From assembly GCA_025769875.1 (NCBI GenBank), contig JAGFNK010000112.1, positions 62,001-126,000 on the forward strand: DNA of 64,000 nt, read 5' to 3'. The notes under the pieces were generated by a model. That model did no database searches. It had not been told where the DNA came from and was given only the letters and a program-made list of their open reading frames with translations. Positions 55,068 to 64,000 of this stretch are shown here, in pieces (the stretch's first letter is position 1; the number at the start of each line of letters is the position of its first letter). A program made the translations under genes and the position numbers. The stretch comes from Russula earlei (taxonomy: Eukaryota > Basidiomycota > Agaricomycetes > Russulales > Russulaceae).

Positions 55068-56909
55068 TGTCACATGTTGTATGGTCATGGGTCTTGGTTG
55101 AACCAAGGCCCAGTCCCGGTCATGTATTGTCCTATTTCACTCTAAAGAAGCTTCTCTCACTTTGTATCATCTATCCACCTCTATTTCCAATAACTACTCC
55201 CTTCTGCAAACATACATCACAAAGAATCCTTGCCCTCTAAGTCCCTGTGGCTTGCTTGGACACCCTCCTCCCTATTTGGGTAACCCACCATGTGCCAGCC
55301 CACATGGCCACTCAGCCACTAGGTCCTGAAACACTGGAAGGACTCCTAGACCTCCTAGAATGATCTATGTGATGTCATAAAGTGCCACTGACCATCCAAG
55401 ACTCACTGTTGAACAATCCAGTTCAAGAGTGAGGGATGAGTTCAAAGACAAGTTCGATAGACATCCAAGACGGCATGGGCAAGAAGTAGTGTCCAAAGCA
55501 GTACCAAGTACCAAAGAGGTATGGTTACTGGTAGAGTCAAGCAGGTATGCAGGGAAGAGGCCAGAATGGTCATAAGGGGACAGTCCTTAAAGGAGTATCC
55601 CAGGGATGGAGAGTGCCATAAACAAATGGACAGTCTGAAGACTGTCTGCTACTTTATTGAGTGCTTATATACTACAAGAGAACTGCCTAATAGGGAACAC
55701 CTTGTTATCAAGCACAATAGATGGATGAGTAAGAAGTCAGAGTATGCTTACTGAGCATGCTCAGTCATGCTCAGTAAGCTGCTGAGTAAGAAGGCTTCTA
55801 TTGATGAGTAAGAGCCTTTGTTGTCCATGTGTTCACTGCTTTAGTACACGTGCAAAGCACTTGATTGATTACTGTTAGTTTGTTTAGGGCCAGTCATTTC
55901 AGGACTTGTAGTTTGGTTCAGGGAATAGAGTTGCTTATAAGGCCCCTTATATAGTTCTATTAGGGTCATTAGAGTCGACCCTAACACTTCTATTAAGGTC
56001 CTTAGTATTGCTTTATAGTTTGTTCTATGGTTATTAGAGTTAGTCTAATAATGTGTTGTAGGGTTTTAGTATCATGTTAGTGCCTTTTGTAGAGCACTTA
56101 GAGTTGTCCTCCAGGGTCCTTAGAGAGGCTATAATACTGTCCTTTATTGCTAAAAGGGTTGCCACTAAGTGGGGCTTGCTGTATGTCAATTGTGCCAAGA
56201 ATCACTTGCGCGACAATGTGTGCATGATATTGTGGACACCTCTACTCACCCCTTTTGTCCATGTGAACTGGGTGGCACCATAGAGGCTGGGTTTCCTCTA
56301 CTAAGGAAGGGTCCTTCAAGGGCCCTCTCCGGGAAATAGTTCATGACACTGACATCATGGCTGACTGAGCAACTCCACTATGACCTCATATGCTCACTAA
56401 GCACCCCACAAGTGATATCATTATGATGTCATTGCTCCACAGTCTCCCTAATTGTCCTGAGTCACCTCTAGGTCTGACACAATGAGTTTATGCCCCTTGA
56501 ATCTGATTGGAGTGGTCTAAAGAGTCTGAGTTATTTTCTGTAGTTTGTACTCAGACTTGTAAATAGTATATAAGCCCCAATGTAGCATGGCAGTCATCAT
56601 ACTGTCCATTTGTGATATTCTCATCTTCCAGAGTACTCCTCACAACTGCTCTGTCTAAAGACTCCCCTCATTCCCAAGGTACTCCTTCATGACCACCTCG
56701 TTTAAAGCCCCTTTGCCACACTGGCCTCTAGTCTTCACCTTTGCCTCTTGCAGCACGTACCAGTCCCCATCTGGTACTTCCTTGTCATTTGGCTCATCCT
56801 TCTGTTCAACATTTTACTTCAAATGGATCATCTGTTCTGACACTTGCCAACCTGCTCCTGAGTCCATAGTGATCAGCAGTACATGTCTTGACACTTAGAA
56901 GTCCTGCAT
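55068..56909 (+). mobile_element. LTR family B, interrupted by a reversed family-A LTR
   Basis: The left part (55068-55392) and right part (56349-56909) match the copy starting at 63415: GAACCAAGGCC, CCTATTTCACTC, GGCCACTCAGCCAC, then GCTGACTGAGC, TATATAAGCCCCAATG and CATTTGTGATA. The TATA box is at 56569-56576. The unit lies between two copies of CAGCAAACTGCAAAA (55053-55067 and 56910-56924). Confidence 0.8.
55393..56348 (-). mobile_element. Solo LTR family A (956 bp), reversed, inside LTR family B
   Basis: The reverse complement starts TGTCATGAAC and aligns with 14378-15872 minus its nested insertion. A perfect 5-bp duplication CTGAC flanks it (55388-55392 and 56349-56353). It keeps the TATA box and the GACAGTC..GACTGTC hairpin near 55629-55650. 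It is younger than its family-B host. Confidence 0.9.
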
Positions 56910-56928
56910 CAGCAAACTGCAAAAAACA

Positions 56929-57003
56929 TTTCCAGGTTTTCGTTGGTTTCCGCTGGTTTCCCAGTTTCCGGAAACCGAAAACCCAGAAACTAGGGAAACC
57001 TGG
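56929..57003. repeat. Dense GGTTTCC / GGAAACC cluster forming a strong hairpin
   Basis: Within 75 bases there are GGTTTTC (56935-56941), GGTTTCCG (56945-56952), another GGTTTCC (56955-56961), CGGAAACC (56969-56976), GAAAACC (56977-56983) and AAACCTGG (56996-57003). The first two pair with the later ones in order, and CCAGGTTT (56932-56939) pairs with the last. It borders the Plavaka element, where subterminal transposase-binding repeats would lie. Confidence 0.75.
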
Positions 57004-57076
57004 TAGACATCTTTCTAAATACTAAGAAATGTACATAGTAATTACTAGCAGAACCAACGCGATGTATTTCATGTAA

Positions 57077-60000
57077 CTAGTGGGTCATAATAAACTCATG
57101 TGCATGATGATCAACAAAATGATTGACAAAGAAAGATCTATACCGGTCCAATGCTTCATGATGGCTGAAATCGTCAGGAACCCTTGAGGACCCATAGATA
57201 GGTAGAAGGTGAGCTGCACGAAGCGATTGTGTCATGGTAATGACTTGCACTGTGGGATGACCATTCCGATCACATTCCAACTCAACCATCCACATCCCAG
57301 TGTCATCGTCCGGCTGATCAGTGTGGACAAACCAATTGATCAATGCACAGGAATAGTCCTTTCGACAGTAGTGAAAGGAGAAGAATAGGAGGACACTGTC
57401 CAATTTCCATCCCCTTCATTCCGGGCAGAGAATCATCCAAGACAACAAAAACTGGTATCGCGGCAAGCATAACCATGGAAGCACAGTGCTAGACCGGATA
57501 CATTCACTCTTCATCCCACCAGCACCACAGAGGTCACTTGGGGCATAGAATACTGCAACCGCGGAATGATGAACATTGATCTTGCCTTTGAATGGAGGGC
57601 ACACATCAGCAGCTGAGGGTGGATCAAGATCAGGATGTTCGAGTGTGTAAAGGAATTGGTGAAAGGCAAGTGGAAAGGAGGGCTCTTTGATGTGCACAGC
57701 TAGCATTTGCAAATCTCGTGGATAGCCAGGTTCTACAGGATGAACATCAGCACAAATCAGAACCAGAAGAAATCAAATCACATGTACAGGACAACAGTGG
57801 CAAGCTTTATATCAGACAAAGCACCACGTGTCAGATTTCCTGCTGCCGGACCCCCGTCATCATCCTCTTCTTCCTTAGCACTGTCTCCGCAAGTCTGAGC
57901 ACTACTGCTCTCAGCCCTGATGATGCCTCCCATATAAGATGATGTTGTACTGAGCATCATCCCCTGTTTCGAAAAAAGCTGGTACAAGGCAGTCATCTTG
58001 TCCATACGCACAATGATTCATAGCATTTGGATGAGTGCCTTGAATTGACTTGATCGACTGCCATGGCTCTTTTACTGCTTTGATATGCTTCGATTCTGTA
58101 ATCAATGAGCATAAACCATTGGGTGAGCCAAAAAACTGCATTGCATGGTAGAAATGATCAAGTGCATGTTGACGTGGTAATGAGATGGTCGTCCAGACAT
58201 GCATTGTGATAAATATGTTGCGCAGCTCCTGAAAGATGTTGACACAATGATGAAAATGTTCAAGTGAAGGTGACGTGATGGCATTTCGATGGGCAATGTA
58301 GCATGCATCCATGAAATTGGCGATGCAATGCACCATAGCAGAGGGAACATAACCTGCAATGGCTGCAAGAAAAACCTACAAAGCCTTGTAAATCTCATCA
58401 GAATTGCGAAAAGGGCATTAGAATACCTTTATCAGAGCCTTTGAGTCATCACCAGTCCATTGGTTGTAGTCTTGACCATCTGGGAATCATCAAAGGCCAG
58501 GAAAAGGTGGTACAGCCAAAATGCTGTAATGCCATTAGTTTCTACAACGTTGCCCAATGAACATGTATACCAATGGTCGATATCCTCAATAATCTCCAAA
58601 GCCCCCTTTTCTCCATGCGTTATATGTAAGTATTCAACTACCCATTCTACGAGGTGGTCTTTGAATGTCCCCTTGATGAGTTGATGAAAGAGATCTGGTG
58701 CGAGGAGTTCATGTATGTCAGCCCAGGGAAAACTGTAAGTAAATGGCTAAGTATTGCAGTAAGTACAGAACATCGCATGAAAGGCATCAAATATAAATAT
58801 ACCACGATGTCACTTCTGATGCCAAACTGATCCCACAGGATACCAGGATCCCACTGGTTGATTAGGAAGTCCGTCTTCGCATGTGAGCGGCAATGACTTC
58901 CAGGATTATCAAGATTTTCAGGCCGTGCATCACATCTGAACCATATGATATGAATCAGGCAATGCAGGATGAACAGCAGTACAATCCTCACTTTGGACAC
59001 CAGTTCAAGACAATGCACACTAGCCAAACTTGTTCTGGATAATCAGCAATATATGGCCCAAGACTGAAAATGGCACAATGGAAGTGGCCATCAGGACATC
59101 GAACGACTTTCGGCTTTGTCATATACAGCCGTAAGGGCTCAAAAACTGCCTCCAAGCATAAGTGATACAATTGACGGCAGAACTTCTGGAACTCAGGCTT
59201 GTTCCACTGACATTTGCTCGCTGAATAACCACCATTAGCCATAGTACCAATATACAAATAATGACAACTGACATACTTTTTGGGATAGGCAGGAATGCAA
59301 TGGGCATAACTGCATTGCCATGCCCTCGGCGAGCTGTGTTTGATATATTCCCTGCTGATGCGTACACAGGATGATACTCCTGATTTCCAGTAGCAACTGG
59401 CACAGTGGTTTTGTCACTTCCTGAGAAGATGGGCACTAGCATGGCACCATACGTTTGAGGATCTTCAGCAATCGTATCCTACAAGTATCAATGAGCACAG
59501 TGGGAGGTACAACAAACCTGCAGAACATACCTGCTTCACGATTAGCCCAAAAGGCAGACATTAGGTGAGAGTACACACGATCACCATTGAAATCAAACTC
59601 CTGGAATGGAGTGTATTCAAACTGCCCCTCAAACTCAGTTGAAGCGAGCTGCTGCTCTAGTAATCCCAGTACATCCCTGCAGGTTAAGGTCATATGTCTT
59701 CTCCATCCACTGCAGTGGTGTTGATGGTTTTGGGCCAGTATAGGTGAATTCGAAGTGTCTTCCAGCCAATTTCTCTGGCATAAATAGAATCAATTGTTGC
59801 ATAAAGTTGTTCAGCATTATCCCATGGAACTCCCTCAAGCGAGTCATGGTCAGATGCGTGTTTGATGACTGCTGCACGCCAGAGATCCAAGCCCACTTGT
59901 ATGTCATCTGCAGATGACTGAAGCCACACATAATGATACCATGCCCAGTCAAAAGCTAGCCTATCCTGGAATGGTGCCCATGGGTTGTCAGATGTGGTGT

Positions 60001-60297
60001 TAGAAGGTGTAGCAGGGGGTCGGCTTAGGAATCAGCTGCTGGAGAAAAGTGCCATCTGCAGCACATGGTCGAGCTATGGAATACCATAAGCATACACAGC
60101 CTGCACCACTCAAAACACAACACTATACCATTGAGATGTTCATGATAGATTCGTGTGTATTGTTTCAATTCTTCTGGTACTGGGATGGTTGGGTGTTGCA
60201 CCCTTTTGTGGCAAGTACAGCCACTCAGTGACTTGCACTTCTGACCACATATTTCACATTCATACACCCTTGAATATATGGGATTAGTGGCAGGCAT
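57077..60297 (-). pseudogene. Plavaka-type transposase, multi-exon, with stops
   Basis: The minus-strand ATG at 60297 precedes a C2H2-like finger (YECEICGQKCKSLSG, CHKRVQH). The order then follows the Plavaka family: AFDWAWYHYVWLQSSADDI, VPWDNAEQLYATID, LQWMEKTYDLN, VPVATGNQEYHPVYASAGN with RRGHGNAVMPIAFLPIPK, RCPDGHFHCAIFSLGPYIAD, CDARPENLD, FPWADIHELLAPDLFHQ, KGTFKDHLVEW, QWTGDDSKALIK, FMDACYIAHRNAI, LPRQHALDHF, FGSPNGLCSLITESKHIK, and a C-terminal CALINWFVHTDQPDDDTGMW. Several introns fit (for example one just before FPWADIHE, near 58805-58730). Two adjacent TGA codons (58492-58487) replace the usual two Arg residues before FPDG..QWTG. Plavaka elements are CACTA-like cut-and-paste transposons of Agaricomycetes. 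Confidence 0.85.
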
Positions 60298-60417
60298 GAG
60301 GATGTAGAAGCAAGAGCATTGGGGGGTCAGACAGAAATGCGAACTAAGTTTTCCAGACCAATACACCACGATTGTTTGTGACACATCACTATACCCCCAA
60401 TTGCTGTTCAACTATCT

Positions 60418-62570
60418 TTGCCTCAGACTCCCCGAGTTACCACATCTCATCATGCCTGCAACACTGCGCCACCAAAACGAAAGCTTTCACCACTCCATCA
60501 GATGCGAAAAAGAACCGAACCTGTCAAAAAACCTCGTCAGCGTAAAGCCATGAACACTGTCAATAGTAGCATGCCTGCAGATACGATGGAACCTGCTGTT
60601 GGTATGGCTCCTGCAGGAGGGCAAAAAGGTCACAAAAAGGCTGCTGCCCCCATCGGCGACACTGATGTCGCCATGGAAGAATCGCAACCTGAAGTGGGCA
60701 TGCGTAAGCAGTCAGCTCACCAGTGACACACAGGAGGAATCAGATAACCTACCTCCTGAAACGATCCAAGGCAACCCCCGCTGATGCTGATGGGGCAAAA
60801 CATGGGTGTGGATGCCCACGAAAAAAGGTCCAGGCTACCAGCCAGCTCGATCCCCACTTCCCAATCAGCGTAGTTCGGAACACCCTATCCCTGCCCCTCC
60901 CAAAGGCACTCGTAGATCCTCAGAGCAAGTTGCTGCTGATAATGCAGCAAAGAAAGCAGTGGAAAAGAAGATGCTTGAGGATCAGATTCGCTTGGGAGAG
61001 ATGGCGAAGTTGCAATTTGCTCAGATGCAAATTGATGACGAGCACGCTGACATCAAAATGCAGAAGAGGAACCCCACTGCGACTGTCAGCAGTGAAAGGG
61101 ACAACACAACCTGTCAGTATGCAGGTTGAGAGCACTGATGGGGAGGAGTTTGACTTTGATAAGGTGGGGGACGTGTCATCAGTCAGAATCGGAGGTCATT
61201 TTTCAACCTGTGCAGCAAGAAAAAGGTCAGTTTTGATCAAGGGACATAATTTGAAGACTAACATTCATCTGGACAGGCAGCTGAGAAAGCAGCAAAGGCA
61301 GCAACACAGGGAGGATATCGAGAAGATGATGGAGCAGATACTGCCATGGAGATGGTGACATGACAACCACGACTGGAAGGTGTGTTTGTGATCACATGTT
61401 GTTGCTCACTTTGATTCCGTACTTACCGGAGTTCCTATTAAGCGGGTTTACTTGTATTGACGTGGCACCGAGCATGTACTATCACCTATGGGGAACTCGC
61501 CATTCCACTACCATCTCGCCGATTTCATTTTCCCCTGTATCTGCTCAAACAACCCCATTTAAAACTTTGTAGTTATACTATTGAGTGCCATTAATGTCAT
61601 TCTAGCAAAGAAAAATGGAGGTCCATTGAGTGGTTTTCGAGTAGTATTTTGGCTGGGGGTCACGCCTGCATCACGCCTTCTGTCATGGCGGAGTGTGGAG
61701 TTTGATTCCAGCTGGGTGATCACAGTATGCTGACTCGGAGGAGTCTGGTCACCGGTGCTGTTTTATCCTCTTAATGCCATGTTACAGGCGGTCCAATTGG
61801 CCAGCACAAGACCATATGTATGAGCAGCGGCTACAGGCAGCTATAACAATGATATCTTTTACTTTTACTCGTGCAGCACTGGCCCATGATGTGAGCACCA
61901 CATTCCGTACATAGCAAGTCCTGGATTTCACTCGATAATGCTACTCCATTAACTGTTTTCCCTAGTCCCCAATAAATACATTCATCCCGGGCGGACTTTA
62001 ATTTGGCTTGTGTTACATGTCCGTTACTTTCATGACATTTGTGACTGGCGAGATGGTAGTGGAATGGCGAGTTCCCCATAGGTGATAGTATGCAAACGCT
62101 GGTCTACAAGAGCCTGGGAAGGGCAAGAAGACAGTCAAAGTGCCTGAAGATGTCGATCCATTCGAGAATGGTGGCCTCAATGAGGAGGATGCTGATGCTC
62201 CCCATCCTGCCTTCGAGCCCCAACCATTTGTTCAATTTGCCCCTAAGGACCGCGAGCACATTGGTGAATGCCATGAACGTGATCCTCTACGCCAGAATAA
62301 TGTATGTGGTCACATCACCTACTCTATCTTACTCAACACAGAGGTTGCTGCAGCTTGTGAAGATCATTGACAATGGCTCTGATGTCGAGGTACAGGTAGG
62401 AAGTGATGCTGAGTTGATAAGCAGATTCTAACCTTCATGATCATCCTGATAGGCTCCAAGAAATAAAAAGAAAGAGACAAAGGTGTCAAAGACATCAGAG
62501 GCATCGAAGAAACAAGGGCTTAAGGTAGACGATGCTCATAATCGACCAACATCACGTGGTGTTACTTTTG
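60418..62570 (+). CDS. Coiled-coil accessory gene divergent from the Plavaka transposase, interrupted
   Basis: Pieces on the plus strand have strong coding character: APPKRKLSPLHQMRKRTEPV with a Lys/Arg-rich start (60440-60720), then TRRSSEQVAADNAAKKAVEK and LGEMAKLQFAQMQIDDEHAD (60900-61090), ESTDGEEFDFDKVGDVSS (61130-61180), and after the inverted-repeat insertion GKGKKTVKVPEDVDPFENGG and APKDREHIGECHERDPLRQN (62110-62300). They are in different frames and must be joined by introns. The picture is a basic start, a charged coiled coil and an acidic end. I do not recognise a family. Its position, head to head with the transposase (gap about 120 bases), suggests it is the second gene of the element. 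Confidence 0.5.
61478..62089. mobile_element. Small inverted-repeat (MITE-like) element, 612 bp
   Basis: A perfect 43-bp inverted repeat forms the ends (61478-61520 and 62047-62089), starting ACTATCACCTATGGGG. The outer flanks, CATGT and ATGCA, suggest a duplication of ATG, though one base is unaccounted for. It lies between exon-like parts of the coiled-coil gene and so probably broke it. Perfect arms mean a recent insertion. Confidence 0.85.
61831..62079 (-). CDS. Small Cys-rich frame inside the MITE-like element, 82 aa
   Basis: The minus-strand frame starts with ATG 62079, which lies in the terminal repeat, and ends at 61831. It contains DLLCTECGAHIMGQCC and then YHCYSCL, two CX2C pairs that could bind zinc. 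It may be a chance frame, a captured fragment, or the remnant of a transposase finger. No family is recognised. Confidence 0.3.
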   Translation of the reverse strand: MGNSPFHYHLASHKCHESNGHVTQAKLKSARDECIYWGLGKTVNGVALSSEIQDLLCTECGAHIMGQCCTSKSKRYHCYSCL

Positions 62571-62879
62571 TGTGACAATCCTGGTCGGATTAGGAAGTTT
62601 TGCCTGGGGGAAACTGCGGGGTGCTCTTCCTGCAATTCTCGAGAAAGAATCAGGAAATCGGTGACCAATATTTTGTAATAGTAGTTGTTTATTGTATGTA
62701 TTCACAATCTTATGATGAAGGAGTAAGAAATGACTGAGAAATAAAAGAAACAAATTTGGCATCTATCTCCAATCACTGATTGTGGCATGTGATCTGATGG
62801 AATGAGCGTCGAACGTTGCATGTCATCTGAGAAACAAACTCAACATGTGAAAGGGGTTTAATTCAACACATAAACAATG

Positions 62880-63414
62880 TTAAATGATTCCCTTCCTTCC
62901 CAACTCCTCCATGATGTTCATAGGAACTACACGGTGACCCTTGTACACTCTTGCTGCCTATACAGCTTGTCTCCCATTCAGTCTGTGCATATATGAATTC
63001 ATGAATTGACAAGAACGATTAGCAAAGAGATGCATGGATTTCAAGAGAACAGATTCCAATGCAGCAAGCATGTTTTTTTCCAGTACATCTTCTTGTGATG
63101 ATTCTGGATTTAAACGGTAGATCCGCTTTGCATAACCCTAACATTGCTCAATAAAATTGAGCTTGCAGTGGAACTTTGGTAAGAAGAACAGCTTGAAGCC
63201 GCGTGCCTTGCAGATCGACTCCAGGATTGTCTCAACATTGCCAAATCTGGTTCATTGTAGAGAACTCGGTGGCAGCAACAGTTGATGGCAGGAGGTAAGC
63301 ACTTGAAGTTTTTGCATTCAGCACAAACCTTGGACATGTCCCTGTAGCCTCGTTCATCCAGAATTGTGGCCATTCCTTTAAAGACCCCAGCGTGTTTGTG
63401 CCCCTCAGGGAAAT
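62880..63414 (-). pseudogene. DDE transposase C-terminal fragment (Tc1/pogo-like)
   Basis: The minus strand reads NFPEGHKHAGVFKGMATILD, then CKNFKCLPPAINCCCHRVLY, a frame change, FFLPKFHCKLNFIEQC, GYAKRIYRLNPESSQED, MNSYMHRLNGRQAV and ARVYKGHRV. This is the C-terminal half of a basidiomycete DDE transposase, with the catalytic Glu in NFIEQC. TAG stops at 63140-63138 and 62960-62958 stand where Trp is usual. The front half is cut off exactly where the family-B LTR starts at 63415. Confidence 0.75.
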
Positions 63415-64000
63415 TGTTACGAACCAAGGCCAAGTCCTGACCGTAGATGGTCCTATTTCACTCAAGAGAGACCTCTCTCATTTTGCATTACCAACTCCCT
63501 TCCGTTTTCTGGGCTATCCCCCTTGCAGTGCAAGATATCGCTATTGCAAAGGCACTATAACTCGACCAGGCACCCGTTTCCTAATCGGGTAATCATCGCG
63601 TGGCAGCCACATGGCCACCCAGCCACCAAGGACCCGAAACAGCGGCACAAACTCTTAGAAACTGTTGCATAAATCATCTGACGTCATCCAGGCTCCAATG
63701 ACATCATAGCTGACTGAGCGACTCCACAATGACCTCATAGGCTCACTAAGCGCTCCACAGTGACATCATAATGATGTCATCGCTCCACAATGATCAGTAA
63801 TGCGCTCAGTAAGCCTGAAACTTGACACAAGCAAGTTTATGCCTCTGTAGTCCTATTGGGTGGTATCAAAGAGTCTAGAATAGTCCCAGGTCTTTGTAAT
63901 CGACCCTGTACACTGTATATAAGCCCCAATGAAGCATGGCAGTCGTCAGACTGTCCATTTGTGATACTCTCATCTTCCTGGGTACTCCCCCGCGACCGCT
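63415..64000 (+). mobile_element. LTR family B, runs off the window
   Basis: It starts TGTTACGAACC immediately after the DDE fragment and aligns with 55068-56909 without the family-A insertion. TATATAAGCCCC is at 63917-63928, followed by the imperfect hairpin GGCAGTC..GACTGTCC (63936-63954). The window ends before the LTR end, so it cannot be told whether coding sequence follows. Confidence 0.85.

Noticed and set aside
61660..61720. Second B-box-like site (GAGTTTGATTCC) inside the MITE-like element
   Set aside because: The A-box candidate TGGCTGGGGGT has mismatches and the spacing and stems are poor; not enough for a tRNA or SINE call.

Overview
The window is nuclear DNA of a filamentous basidiomycete, most likely an agaricomycete close to Rhizoctonia (Ceratobasidiaceae). 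The reasons are: genes with many 50-75 nt GT-AG (and some GC-AG) introns; pyrimidine-rich promoters; recognisable fungal orthologues (VTS1, FZO1, mitochondrial EF-Ts, a ribosomal L1-domain biogenesis factor); and a Plavaka-type transposase, a family typical of Agaricomycetes. The genus is inferred from overall character, not from a database match.

Layout. 1-14.28 kb is a GC-richer gene region: the 5' end of an unknown minus-strand gene, a lipase, a short-chain dehydrogenase, VTS1, and a doubtful frameshifted gene. 14.3-30.1 kb is an AT-richer transposon island: a solo LTR with another solo LTR inside it, two copies of a tRNA-derived SINE, and a dead minus-strand Ty3/gypsy chromovirus-like pol. 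That pol is cut by a Tc1/mariner element, a Ty1/copia element, an inverted-repeat DNA element and two solo LTRs of one family. 30.2-53.6 kb is gene-rich again: a 2-oxoglutarate/Fe(II) oxygenase, the mitofusin FZO1, a quinone oxidoreductase, a ribosomal L1-domain protein, a NACHT-ankyrin remnant, a bHLH-like regulator, a large unknown Ser/Pro-rich protein and EF-Ts. 53.7-64 kb is a second transposon island: copies of a second LTR family (one broken by a reversed LTR of the first family), a Plavaka element with a divergent coiled-coil gene that is itself broken by a small inverted-repeat element, and a DDE transposase tail cut by another LTR.

Two patterns run through the window. First, nearly every frame break in an otherwise good host gene is one extra base in or beside a run of C or G, which looks like a systematic sequence error rather than gene death. 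Second, the in-frame stops in three transposase genes (Tc1, DDE and Plavaka) all fit C:G-to-T:A transitions, as expected from RIP-like mutation or deamination of methylated cytosine. The host genes do not form a pathway cluster; they are unrelated housekeeping or metabolic genes between two islands of repeated insertion. I found no CRISPR array, rRNA gene or convincing tRNA gene.
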